Positions 46,035 through 53,357 of a DNA stretch of 57,229 nucleotides are shown here, in pieces. How positions within the stretch are numbered: position 1 is the stretch's first letter; the number at the start of each line of letters is the position of its first letter. The notes below the pieces were generated by a model. It ran no database searches and was not told where the DNA came from. It worked only from the letters and a program-made list of their open reading frames with translations. Position numbers and translations under genes: made by a program. Source of the stretch: a virus; the IMG/VR virus record IMGVR_UViG_3300005471_000018, positions 1 through 57,229 of that record; one strand, written 5' to 3'.

Positions 46035-46062
46035 GTGCGGCAACAGTTTCCTGTTGCCGCAC
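46035..46062. terminator. Bidirectional hairpin terminator
   Basis: A perfect 12-bp stem (46035-46046 with 46051-46062) with a 4-nt loop separates the end of the main tRNA run from the convergent minus-strand gene. Confidence 0.7.
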
Positions 46063-46077
46063 CAAGGTTTTCGGTGG

Positions 46078-46587
46078 CTACACGTCCGGGGTTACTTCTT
46101 CCGGTGTGCCCGCGACGATCGTGAACCGTTCGGCTAGACCCGCGACCACAACCAGTTGCAGGTCCGCGCTTTGTGGTGAGCCGCCGTTGATGGTGGCTTC
46201 GGCGTGGACGTTGGCTGTGCCTAGGGTGCCGGTGGCGGCTGCTACGGCTGAGCCGTCGCCGTTGTCGGTGAGGTTGATGATGGTGGGGTCGTCGACTGTG
46301 TAGGTTACGGTGAACACCGCTGGCGGCGAGGTCGGGTTTCCTACCTCATCGGTCCATCCTGGTGTCAGCGCAACCTTCTGGTCTGCTAGCAGATCCATGA
46401 TGAGATCTACCCTTCCGGTAGCTGGTACTGGTGTTCCCCGGACTTGTCGGTCGGCCGCGACAGTGTTGGTTACTGGGCCGATGTGCCAGCCCAGTGTTGG
46501 TTGCCGCAGTCCTTTGACGATCCAGCGTGTTTGGACGATTACGTCGCCCATGTCCACGAGCTGGCCGTCTAGGTGCTGGTTGGGCAC
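46078..46587 (-). CDS. Ig-like domain protein on the minus strand
   Basis: A 169-aa protein from GTG 46587. Residues about 65-150 look like a bacterial Ig-like (BIg2-type) domain (V-A-L-T-P-G-W, then Y-T-V-D-D-P-T-I-I-N and A-T-G-T-L-G-T-A-N-V-H-A-E-A-T-I). Such domains decorate phage virions. It stands alone, opposite to its neighbours, and may be a horizontally acquired decoration protein. Confidence 0.65.
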   Translation of the reverse strand: MPNQHLDGQLVDMGDVIVQTRWIVKGLRQPTLGWHIGPVTNTVAADRQVRGTPVPATGRVDLIMDLLADQKVALTPGWTDEVGNPTSPPAVFTVTYTVDDPTIINLTDNGDGSAVAAATGTLGTANVHAEATINGGSPQSADLQLVVVAGLAERFTIVAGTPEEVTPDV

Positions 46588-46689
46588 GTCGGCATCAGTC
46601 CTTCCATGCGCGGGGCTGCCAACATAGTTTACCAGGGATACTGTGGGTCAAACATGGCCTCTGCCTGCACTTACATGAACATTGGGATA

Positions 46690-46748
46690 CTTTGAGGAGG
46701 TTGACATGAGCGAGTTGTAGGGGCACCGGCCCCGCTCAGGAGGAACTC
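46690..46748 (+). promoter_or_regulatory. Leader with a 4-codon frame and a hairpin over the ribosome binding site
   Basis: A GAGGAGG box precedes a tiny frame M-S-E-L followed by a stop (46706-46720). Downstream, GAGTT/AACTC and GAGC/GCTC pairings around a GGGGC-rich stem can hide the AGGAGG box of the gene at 46749. The arrangement suggests translational coupling or attenuation. The rest of 46588-46690 holds nothing I can assign. Confidence 0.4.
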
Positions 46749-47135
46749 ATGTCTAAAACGGACAAGACACGCCCGTATTGGGTGCAGTTGACTGACAGCC
46801 TTAAAGAGGTGAAGGTCAACATCGACCACAACTGCAACGGCCGTGAATGCACGCCTAGCATTTGGATGCCGCCGACCCGGCGAGGCCCATGGCCAAGCAT
46901 CAGCGAAAGACTTGCACGGTGCGGCATCTGGCCGCGCTATCAGGACAACGACAAGATCTACGGCCGCCGCCCCAAAAACCCGGACAGGCGCATGCTTTCC
47001 AAGGACGGCCGCGCCCGCATGGACCTGCGGCGGCTGCGGCATAAGTGGCTGACCGCCGTGGAGGTGGAAGACATTGACTCAACAGAGAACGCCCCCACCC
47101 AGCGGTGGCTCTGGCAGTGCTGGTACTGGGACTGA
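46749..47135 (+). CDS. Unknown actinophage-type protein
   Basis: A 128-aa basic protein beginning M-S-K-T-D-K-T-R-P-Y-W-V, a start shared by many actinophage proteins of unknown role. H-N-C-N-G-R-E-C could bind metal. AGGAGG lies upstream. Confidence 0.65.
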   Translation: MSKTDKTRPYWVQLTDSLKEVKVNIDHNCNGRECTPSIWMPPTRRGPWPSISERLARCGIWPRYQDNDKIYGRRPKNPDRRMLSKDGRARMDLRRLRHKWLTAVEVEDIDSTENAPTQRWLWQCWYWD

Positions 47136-47163
47136 GCCGCCGGTTCCGCCGGGGGTGGGGTTC

Positions 47164-47352
47164 ATGTGCACGGATGCTGACGAATGCGTTCCGGCCCAAG
47201 GCATCCACGTACATGCCGAACAGGCTGAGTGTGTGCGGTATCTACGCAATTGGCATGATGGCCGGTTCGCTGACATCCGCGATGATCAGTGTTGTGTCTG
47301 CTATTTCGAGACGTTCGACTGGGGCGAAGACGCGGTAGAGTCCGACCAATGA
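47164..47352 (+). CDS. Small Cys/His-rich protein
   Basis: A 62-aa protein from ATG 47164 (a GGGGGTGGGG stretch upstream); TTG 47074 would add 30 Pro/Gly-rich residues overlapping the previous gene. C-T-D-A-D-E-C and C-C-V-C suggest metal binding. It ends in an ATGA overlap. Confidence 0.55.
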   Translation: MCTDADECVPAQGIHVHAEQAECVRYLRNWHDGRFADIRDDQCCVCYFETFDWGEDAVESDQ

Positions 47353-47669
47353 CCGAGCCTGTGCAAAGAACGTCAACCGAGTCCCGCTGCGACGCGTGTG
47401 GGACGATTCGTTTCACCTTCGACCCGCCGATCGAGCTGGAAGAGTCGGACGAGATTCTGCTCGACGAGGTGTGGGCGGTGTTCCGGCAGCTGAAGCTAAA
47501 CGATCTGTGGTTCAGCTACATCGATAGTTTGTTCTACACCGAAACGTCGGCGCTGACGGAGCTGAACCGTCAGGCGGAGCGCCGTGCCGGGGTGTGGGAG
47601 TCGCAGCATGATTTCCGGTTCGCGGACGGGGAGTTGTTGTGTGCTGCCAAGGTGAATGTGCGTTTATGA
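47349..47669 (+). CDS. Unknown protein with N-terminal CxxC
   Basis: A 106-aa acidic protein with C-D-A-C-G near the N-terminus and an otherwise helical body. Starts by ATGA overlap. Function unknown. Confidence 0.6.
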   Translation: MTEPVQRTSTESRCDACGTIRFTFDPPIELEESDEILLDEVWAVFRQLKLNDLWFSYIDSLFYTETSALTELNRQAERRAGVWESQHDFRFADGELLCAAKVNVRL

Positions 47670-47764
47670 TGGCTTGGTGTTCTGCCTCTCGCCTGGCGAT
47701 GCAGTTCACCTTGCGGGTGCCGGGTGGTGACTTCCTCCCCGTCGTGCTTCCTGGCACCCGTCAT

Positions 47765-47836
47765 GCTCCTGTGACCGAGTGGTTGAGGTAGCGGCCTGCA
47801 AAGCCGTGTACGCCGGTTCGAGTCCGGCCAGGGGTT
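47765..47836 (+). tRNA. tRNA-Cys(GCA)
   Basis: Acceptor GCTCCTG/CAGGGGT, anticodon stem GCGGC/GCCGT with loop CTGCAAA, discriminator T as expected for Cys. It is the last tRNA of the array, 1.7 kb after the previous one. Confidence 0.92.
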
Positions 47837-47935
47837 CGGCGTTAAGGGGTTTAACTAGCATGCCTAGCTCCGCCCTAAGCTGCAGCCATGATCCTTTTAG
47901 TTACCTTTCTGGGGAGTTGCAGCTGCGCTTTTAAA

Positions 47936-47987
47936 GACTCAAGGTGACCAATTCTTTTGGAGCCCGACGGCTTGGTCGCCTTGAGTC
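47936..47987 (+). terminator. Long hairpin after the last tRNA
   Basis: A 16-bp stem with one wobble pair (47936-47951 with 47972-47987) and a 20-nt loop, followed by a pyrimidine-rich stretch. It probably ends the tRNA transcript. The region 47837-48043 otherwise contains no supported gene. Confidence 0.6.
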
Positions 47988-48043
47988 TCTTCCCTTCCTC
48001 CCGAAGGTATAGTAAGGTAGTTTCCAGACATAGGGAGGAAGCA

Positions 48044-48238
48044 ATGAAATCATCCGACTGGAAACAACTCATCAGCGCCTTAGAAAAACTCGGCTACACC
48101 TTCAAACGAGGCGGCTCCGGCCACTGGAAGATCTACAAAAACGACGCATACATCACCACCATGCCCCACAGCAGCAGCGACTACCGAGCCATACGAAACA
48201 AAAAATCCGACCTGAGACGACTAGGGATTGCGATATGA
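48044..48238 (+). CDS. HicA-like mRNA interferase, no HicB partner
   Basis: A 64-aa protein with the HicA/dsRBD-like pattern: L-E-K-L-G-Y-T-F-K-R-G-G-S-G-H-W-K-I-Y (His about residue 27 is the catalytic candidate), T-T-M-P-H-S-S-S-D-Y-R and a C-terminal R-N-K-K-S-D-L-R-R-L-G. HicA toxins cleave mRNA. No HicB antitoxin is adjacent. AGGGAGGA precedes the ATG, and AAGGTAGTTT lies at 48012-48021. Confidence 0.68.
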   Translation: MKSSDWKQLISALEKLGYTFKRGGSGHWKIYKNDAYITTMPHSSSDYRAIRNKKSDLRRLGIAI

Positions 48239-48618
48239 GCTACGACCTATACGCGCTGCCGAACGGAGACCTACTCAAAACCCACAGCGCACGCCTATGC
48301 GACGGAAACATCTGCTGCGTCCACAACCCCTCACACCACATCATGATCGGATTCCCGCAACACTGGCGCAGCGACCGCAACCTCATGGAACGCACCTGCC
48401 CCCACGGCATCGGACACCCCGACCCAGACGACATCGCCTACAAACGCACCATCTTCGGCGACCGGTTCGCCGACGCGGAATCCGTCCACGGCTGCGACGG
48501 CTGCTGCGGAGGCTGGACACCACCCACACCCGAAACCACACCAACACTGTGGGACCTCACCCGCTGGGCAGCACTGGCATGGTGGGAATGGATCAAGAGT
48601 TTCTTCGCACGCGGATGA
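48235..48618 (+). CDS. Cysteine-rich actinophage protein
   Basis: A 127-aa protein with L-C-D-G-N-I-C-C-V-H-N-P-S, C-P-H-G-I-G-H-P-D-P-D-D and C-D-G-C-C, a set of motifs shared by uncharacterised actinophage proteins and likely to bind zinc. Its start overlaps the toxin gene (ATGA). Its 3' end overlaps the convergent MGGRGG gene by 26 nt. Confidence 0.68.
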   Translation: MSYDLYALPNGDLLKTHSARLCDGNICCVHNPSHHIMIGFPQHWRSDRNLMERTCPHGIGHPDPDDIAYKRTIFGDRFADAESVHGCDGCCGGWTPPTPETTPTLWDLTRWAALAWWEWIKSFFARG

Positions 48619-48910
48619 GATGAAAATTACGGCCAGCATGACGAAACGCCGCCGCCCGCTCCCGAGCCCGAACCCCATGCGGATCCGGCTCAGGAATAAG
48701 ACTGATCCGACCCTCCTGCAACAGCCTGCCGATCGCCTGATCCTGACGTTCCCGCGACATACCCTCCAAGTTGTCCCGCAGCCTCGCCAGCGACACCCAC
48801 TCCTGCGAAATCGGCATCATCTGCTGCGTTAAACCAAGGATTCGGTTGTCATCGCGGGCTGCGCCAGGCGAAGACGACACCGTACGGCTGCCGCCGCCAC
48901 GCCCGCCCAT
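48593..48910 (-). CDS. MGGRGG-family protein, paralogue 3
   Basis: A 105-aa protein, the last of three tandem paralogues. It begins M-G-G-R-G-G-G-S, followed by a variable linker, then a small winged-helix-like domain (W-V-S-L-A-R-L-R-D-N-L-E-G-M-S-R, I-x-x-L-L-Q-E-G). It is the most diverged copy and lacks the N-Q-K-T-L-T motif. TGATG overlap with paralogue 2. Confidence 0.68.
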   Translation of the reverse strand: MGGRGGGSRTVSSSPGAARDDNRILGLTQQMMPISQEWVSLARLRDNLEGMSRERQDQAIGRLLQEGRISLIPEPDPHGVRARERAAAFRHAGRNFHLIRVRRNS

Positions 48911-49272
48911 CACGCCGCCCTGTAGATCCGCACGTAATGCTCGTCCTGGCCGCCCACCCGCAGAGCTCCGGCCCGGCGGTGTGGCGTCAATGTCTTCTGA
49001 TTGTCCTCGGCGCGCAGCGACAGCACCCTGTCCCGGCCTACGCTCATGCTGATGATCAACCGGTCGAAGTCGGCACGTGACATCTTCATGCGCTCACGCA
49101 GATCAGCTATGGGCACCCAGATGCTGTGGACAGGCATTTCCCGGATCAACGTAAGCATGTTCGCCTGCACCTGCTGCTGCAGTCCCAGTTGGGACTGTTC
49201 GCGCCGCAGCGCTTCGAAGTCGGCCTGCATCTGATTGCGGCTGACCGCGCTGCCTCCGCCACGCCCGCCCAT
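48910..49272 (-). CDS. MGGRGG-family protein, paralogue 2
   Basis: A 120-aa protein: M-G-G-R-G-G-G-S, a Gln-rich helix, then W-V-P-I-A-D-L-R-E-R-M-K-M-S-R, M-S-V-G-R-D and N-Q-K-T-L-T-P-H-R-R. The middle looks like a winged helix. ATG 49272 keeps the conserved N-terminus and forms TGATG with the upstream stop. Confidence 0.7.
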   Translation of the reverse strand: MGGRGGGSAVSRNQMQADFEALRREQSQLGLQQQVQANMLTLIREMPVHSIWVPIADLRERMKMSRADFDRLIISMSVGRDRVLSLRAEDNQKTLTPHRRAGALRVGGQDEHYVRIYRAA

Positions 49273-49598
49273 CATGGCCGCCTGATTTGGACGATGTGGT
49301 TGTTTTCGTTGCCCATCCGTATGGCGGCTTTACGGTCACGCGGGGTGAGGGTTTTCTGGTTCTCTTCCGGCAGGATTCTGAGCGTAGCGTTGGGGCCTAC
49401 GCTCATGTTCATGATCGTGCGCTCGAAGGTGTCGCGTGACATCCCCGGCATGGCGTCTTCCAGGTCAGCGATGCTCAGCCACCGTTCAGGACCCCGGCCT
49501 TTGCCCGCGAGGGTGTCCCGGATGGCTTGTTCCACTTGAGCTTCCGGCCCAAGCGCAGTGGTTGATTTGGATGGTCCGCTGCCGCCTCGGCCGCCCAT
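49272..49598 (-). CDS. MGGRGG-family protein, paralogue 1
   Basis: A 108-aa protein: M-G-G-R-G-G-S, a linker, then W-L-S-I-A-D-L-E-D-A-M-P-G-M-S-R, M-S-V-G-P-N and N-Q-K-T-L-T-P-R-D-R-K-A-A-I-R. Closest to paralogue 2. A GGAGGTGAG box lies at the end of the DUF4417 gene. DNA or RNA binding is plausible; the Gly/Arg N-terminus could be a tag or a nucleic-acid contact. Confidence 0.7.
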   Translation of the reverse strand: MGGRGGSGPSKSTTALGPEAQVEQAIRDTLAGKGRGPERWLSIADLEDAMPGMSRDTFERTIMNMSVGPNATLRILPEENQKTLTPRDRKAAIRMGNENNHIVQIRRP

Positions 49599-49601
49599 CA
49601 C

Positions 49602-50270
49602 TCACCTCCACCGGGTGGGGTAAAACTTGAACAGGTCACCATAGTAGTCGCGGTCAACTATGTCAGGTAACTTGCCATAGACAAGTATCTTTGCCGGCTC
49701 CAGTTGATCAACCATCTCTCTCAGGCCCGAGGCGAACGCGCCCTGGGCCTCTTTACGTCTGACCACCCCAACAGCCGACACCGCAACCGTCGACCACTTC
49801 GGCAAACCAGCGAAGCAAAACTCCCACGAATCCGGCGTCGACCAACCCACCGTCGGGATCACCTTCACCCCATGCTGGATCATCCACGCACCGCACCACC
49901 GCGCCCGGTACACCTGCCACAGCTGCATGATTTTCGGCATCTGCGACCACATCGAAAAGTCCGGTGTCAACGCTGTCCCGACACGCTGCAGCCGGGTGAT
50001 CGGCCGGGTCGGGTTGGTCCACAGCGTTTCGAAGCGGTAGTCGTCGAGGAAGAAGTGGACGCAGGCATTGTCTGGCGGGTTGGCGCAGGACCAGCGGTCG
50101 TTGTAGGCCAGCAGATGATCCGGGATCTCCATGGTGGCGGGCAGATCGGGGATGCCCCACTGGTTCGACGACTTGAACAACGCGCGGGTGTTGAGGACGT
50201 CGAAGTTGCCGGGCATCTCCGACCATTTCCACGAGGAACGCGTCGGCCCCAGCGAATCGAGCAAGGTCAT
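49602..50270 (-). CDS. DUF4417-domain protein
   Basis: A 222-aa protein with the DUF4417 features: a V-H-F-F-L-D-D-Y-R-F segment, L-T-P-D-F-S-M-W, V-I-P-T-V-G-W-S and a terminal A-K-I-L-V-Y-G. Found in phages and mobile elements; activity unknown. ATG 50270 is preferred; the frame is open to 50456 and that extension contains a C-S-V-C pair, but it crosses a strong hairpin. Confidence 0.72.
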   Translation of the reverse strand: MTLLDSLGPTRSSWKWSEMPGNFDVLNTRALFKSSNQWGIPDLPATMEIPDHLLAYNDRWSCANPPDNACVHFFLDDYRFETLWTNPTRPITRLQRVGTALTPDFSMWSQMPKIMQLWQVYRARWCGAWMIQHGVKVIPTVGWSTPDSWEFCFAGLPKWSTVAVSAVGVVRRKEAQGAFASGLREMVDQLEPAKILVYGKLPDIVDRDYYGDLFKFYPTRWR

Positions 50271-50290
50271 GGACGTGAGTGTAGATGCGG

Positions 50291-50323
50291 ACAAGCCCCG
50301 CCAGGGTGGATGGCGGGGCTTGT
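50291..50323 (+). terminator. Rho-independent terminator on the plus strand
   Basis: A perfect 12-bp stem (50291-50302 with 50312-50323) is followed by TTTCG. On the plus strand it would stop antisense transcription running through the MGGRGG and DUF4417 genes before it reaches the replication operon. Confidence 0.65.
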
Positions 50324-50488
50324 TTTCGTTGGTGGCGGTGACCGGCTCTGCCCCGGCGACCTCCGGGTTATGAGCCCGGCGAGGTACTGACTCCTCCACA
50401 CCGCACACAGAGCATAGCAGGAAATTGTCGGACCGTCGCAGTAGTGTCTCCTGCATCAGATCAAATACGGTCTTTGCAGGGAGAACAC

Positions 50489-50800
50489 ATGAAGCTGTAC
50501 CGAGTCACCGTCACCCGCCGCGCCGACGGCAAGATCATCCGCCGTCAGGTATTCACCAAACCCGCCTCGGTCAACTCGTTCAAAGGCTACTGGGGCAGCC
50601 GCTGGGGCGGCTCCACCGGCTACACCTATGAGGTGGTCGTAGAAACAGCGTTCGTCACCGACTGGGCACCGTACAACCCCGAGGTCGAAGCCATCGACAA
50701 AAAGATCGACCGGCTTAACGGTTCGGTGACCGCCGAAATGTTGCACGCCACCGCGATGCGGCTGCTGGCCGAAGTGGAAACACGCCGGGCTGCAGTGTGA
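50489..50800 (+). CDS. Small protein at the head of the replication operon
   Basis: A 103-aa protein with a basic N-terminal beta segment and an acidic helical C-terminus. GCAGGGAGA precedes the ATG, and it overlaps the nuclease start (GTGTGA). Function unknown. Confidence 0.65.
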   Translation: MKLYRVTVTRRADGKIIRRQVFTKPASVNSFKGYWGSRWGGSTGYTYEVVVETAFVTDWAPYNPEVEAIDKKIDRLNGSVTAEMLHATAMRLLAEVETRRAAV

Positions 50801-51642
50801 CCCGCACCGTCTGCGTCGGATGCCACAAACCCTTGATCGAATCGGTGGAAGGGTTCCCGTGGCATCCCGGCTGCATCCCCCAGTTCACCGAAATCCCCGG
50901 CACCAAAATGACCCCGTTCGACATGGAACTGCGCGAAGACCTGATCGCGATCATCCGCTGGGCGTCCAACCACGCCGCACGATCCAAACAGGTGGCCCTG
51001 GGCTGTTCTGAAGTGGGGCATGACTGTGATCTGCGGCTGGCCTACAAGATGGCAGGCGCGCCGGTCACAGGGTTCGGCAACGACCCGTGGCCTGCAGTGG
51101 TCGGCACCTCCATTCACTCCTGGATGGAGCAGGCCATCGCCGACTATCAGGCGGTCCACGGCATCTCCGAATGGATCACGGAGATGGAGGTGTTGCCGTC
51201 GCCGCTCGTGAAGGGCCACACCGACTTGTACCGCAAGGGTTTGGTGTTGGACTGGAAGTTCCCGTCGCCGGACAACTTGAAAAAGATGCGCGACGACGGG
51301 GTGCCGTGGCAGTACCAGGTGCAGGTGCACCTGTATGGGCTGGGGCATGTGAACGCGGGCAGGCCAGTTGACCGGGTTGGCATAGTTGCTTTAGGCCGTC
51401 AGGGTTGGCTCAAAGACATGTTCATCTGGACAACAGAGTTCGATGCGGGGATTGCGCAGGCGGCGCTGGAGCGGATCTATCGTATAGGTGGGCAGCTGAT
51501 CGACCTGGACATCGAAAACCACCCCGAGGCGTATGCGACGATTCCCCGTACACCTAGCCGTTTGTGTGGCTGGTGTCCGTGGTTCCGCCGCGACGTCACC
51601 AAGGTTTCCGGGCGGGGCTGCCCCGGCTACACGGCATCCTAG
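50797..51642 (+). CDS. PD-(D/E)XK nuclease, RecB/Cas4-like
   Basis: A 281-aa nuclease. G-T-S-I-H-S-W-M-E, then G-H-T-D-L-Y with V-L-D-W-K-F (the PD-(D/E)XK core) and Y-Q-V-Q-V-H-L-Y-G (QxxxY helix). A C-terminal C-G-W-C-P-W-F ... G-C-P-G cluster, with a Cys in the N-terminal part (C-S-E-V-G-H-D-C), resembles the Fe-S site of Cas4/AddB-type enzymes. Probably an exonuclease for recombination-dependent replication. N-terminal C-V-G-C adds a zinc-ribbon-like segment. Confidence 0.82.
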   Translation: MTRTVCVGCHKPLIESVEGFPWHPGCIPQFTEIPGTKMTPFDMELREDLIAIIRWASNHAARSKQVALGCSEVGHDCDLRLAYKMAGAPVTGFGNDPWPAVVGTSIHSWMEQAIADYQAVHGISEWITEMEVLPSPLVKGHTDLYRKGLVLDWKFPSPDNLKKMRDDGVPWQYQVQVHLYGLGHVNAGRPVDRVGIVALGRQGWLKDMFIWTTEFDAGIAQAALERIYRIGGQLIDLDIENHPEAYATIPRTPSRLCGWCPWFRRDVTKVSGRGCPGYTAS

Positions 51643-51683
51643 GAAACCATGAAACTTTTGAATCTTTCGAGGAGAAGATCGAG

Positions 51684-52415
51684 ATGACTAGTCCATTCAC
51701 GACAGTGCGCCCGGCCGAAGAGGTTATGGGAGAACGCAAATATGTTCCCATGGCCCGGACCCGGGGCAAGCTGATGATCGTGCGCCCGCTGGAATACCAG
51801 GCGACCGGGTTCGTCACCACCCACAAGCCGGAAGGCACCGATGTTGTGTTCTGCGACATCGCGGTGCTGGACGCGATCCCGGCGGCGACCGACGAGTACG
51901 GGGAGCCTTTGCCGGGGTTCGCTGCGGGGGAGCAGTTCCGGCGGCAGTCGGTGCTGCAGGGGTATTTGAAGGGGACGTTCAAGCGTTACATCGGCGGGAC
52001 GTTGATCGGGACGATCTACTTCGGGCCGCGTGAGAAGGGCAAGCCGCCGATGATGTGGCAGGACCTTTCGGCGGATGCGGCGTGTGTGCAGCGGGGTCAG
52101 CAGTTTTTGATGGAGCACCGCGAGTTTTTGGTGCCGGTGGAGGCTGCGTTTGCGCCTGCGGTTGCGGAGGTCCCTGCTGGGCCTGCACCGTACGTCGCGC
52201 CGGTGCCAGCGCAGCAGCATCCGTACGCGCAGCCGGATCCGTATCAGCAGCCTGTTGTACCGGCCGCTGCGCCTGCTTCAGCGCCGGTGGCTGGTCCTGT
52301 GTATCAGCAGCCGCAGGCGGATGCTGGGCAGCCGTTGACGACGTTGCAGCAGCTGCGGGCGGCGAATCAAGTCAATCACCTAGGTCAACCTCAATCGGAG
52401 CAGGTGCCGTTCTGA
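51684..52415 (+). CDS. Probable single-stranded DNA-binding protein
   Basis: A 243-aa protein: a beta-rich N-terminal domain (about 1-160) and a disordered Pro/Gln/Ala-rich tail ending in S-E-Q-V-P-F. A flexible tail with a terminal acidic-hydrophobic Pro-Phe tip is the hallmark of bacterial SSB (D-D-D-I-P-F). Position between nuclease and primase-helicase supports the role. The fold itself was not recognised. Confidence 0.58.
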   Translation: MTSPFTTVRPAEEVMGERKYVPMARTRGKLMIVRPLEYQATGFVTTHKPEGTDVVFCDIAVLDAIPAATDEYGEPLPGFAAGEQFRRQSVLQGYLKGTFKRYIGGTLIGTIYFGPREKGKPPMMWQDLSADAACVQRGQQFLMEHREFLVPVEAAFAPAVAEVPAGPAPYVAPVPAQQHPYAQPDPYQQPVVPAAAPASAPVAGPVYQQPQADAGQPLTTLQQLRAANQVNHLGQPQSEQVPF

Positions 52416-52624
52416 TGGATTGTTCAATGCTGCCAATGGATTTGACTGGTGCGACGGTGATTGTGGCCAAGCCAGGCGACGCATTGACCTTCGTCATTGA
52501 ACATGAGATGCCGCCGTGGGACGGCGACCAGATGCTCGCGGCCCTACACGAAATGTTCCCCGACAACAAAGTCAACATCGTCTCTTCCTGTCAGGCGGTG
52601 ATCCATGAACCCAAGCCCGAGTGA
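52415..52624 (+). CDS. Small protein of the replication operon
   Basis: A 69-aa protein starting by TGATG overlap with the SSB-like gene. Compact alpha/beta pattern; no family recognised. Confidence 0.6.
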   Translation: MDCSMLPMDLTGATVIVAKPGDALTFVIEHEMPPWDGDQMLAALHEMFPDNKVNIVSSCQAVIHEPKPE

Positions 52625-52880
52625 TCACCAGTGGCTGACCCTGCACCGCATCGACGACGGCGAAGTCTGGTACAACAGCGGGCAATGGTGGGCCAAAGGC
52701 ACATACCGCGACGCCAAGGTCACCGGACAGGTGAATCGACTATGGCAACTTGGTTACATCAAGCTACCCGAAAAGCTGGTGTACCTGGCCAAACCGGCGA
52801 TCACCGCCGAAGGCATGGAGATCCTGAAACGCCGCAGCGTCTACGACGTGCTGGAACGCGTCGGGCGGCGAGACAGGTGA
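52605..52880 (+). CDS. Winged-helix-like protein
   Basis: A 91-aa protein overlapping the previous gene by 20 nt. V-N-R-L-W-Q-L-G-Y-I-K, followed by strands and A-I-T-A-E-G-M-E-I-L, reads like a winged helix. Likely DNA binding. Confidence 0.58.
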   Translation: MNPSPSDHQWLTLHRIDDGEVWYNSGQWWAKGTYRDAKVTGQVNRLWQLGYIKLPEKLVYLAKPAITAEGMEILKRRSVYDVLERVGRRDR

Positions 52881-53047
52881 AGCCCTACGAGTCGTGGCTG
52901 TTCGGGCTGGCCCTTATCACCGCCTTGTGCGGTATCGGCTTCGCGTTGCTCAGTTATGCGCGCCCTGCGCGGATATGCCTGGCCTTCGCGTTGATCGATG
53001 TGATTCTGGCGGCGGCCCTGGTTGCTGCCGCACGTGTCTGGAAATAG
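52877..53047 (+). CDS. Small two-helix membrane protein
   Basis: A 56-aa protein from GTG 52877 (GTGA overlap) with two hydrophobic helices separated by R-P-A-R. A terminator hairpin follows. Confidence 0.6.
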   Translation: MKPYESWLFGLALITALCGIGFALLSYARPARICLAFALIDVILAAALVAAARVWK

Positions 53048-53051
53048 TGGT

Positions 53052-53083
53052 GGCCCCCGCCGGACGCAAATACGGCGGGGGCC
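53052..53083 (+). terminator. Hairpin terminator
   Basis: A perfect 11-bp GC-rich stem (53052-53062 with 53073-53083), 10-nt loop, 4 nt after the stop at 53047. No T-run. Confidence 0.55.
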
Positions 53084-53357
53084 GAGAGGAGAGCTGGGGG
53101 TTCGGGGATCGAGTTCCGAACTCCCGGCGAGGCCCACAGTAGCAGTTGTGCGACCTATGGGCCAGTGTGCGATCTTGCGGTATGCTGATCGTCATTCGTC
53201 CGGGCCGCCTGTTACCGCAGGTAGATAGCCCGATCGATGCCTTGAGCCACCACCGGCAGGTGTTGACGAGGAGAAGCCTCTGCAGGTGGCTCAGCAACCA
53301 TGTGAACATTGACGTAGTTCGCCGTTTAGTTTACGGCAGGATCGAGGGCATGTCAAA
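53084..53357 (+). promoter_or_regulatory. Non-coding region upstream of the primase-helicase
   Basis: A 274-nt stretch without a convincing gene. It holds TATGCT at about 53179 as a possible -10 box, TTGACG near 53309 and a small GCCGT/ACGGC inverted repeat just before the start. It may carry the promoter of the primase-helicase or an origin; neither can be shown from sequence. Confidence 0.3.

Noticed and set aside
47875-48072. A 65-aa minus-strand gene
   Set aside because: It runs across a 16-bp terminator-like hairpin and overlaps the start of the HicA-like gene antisense; no ribosome binding site or family pattern.
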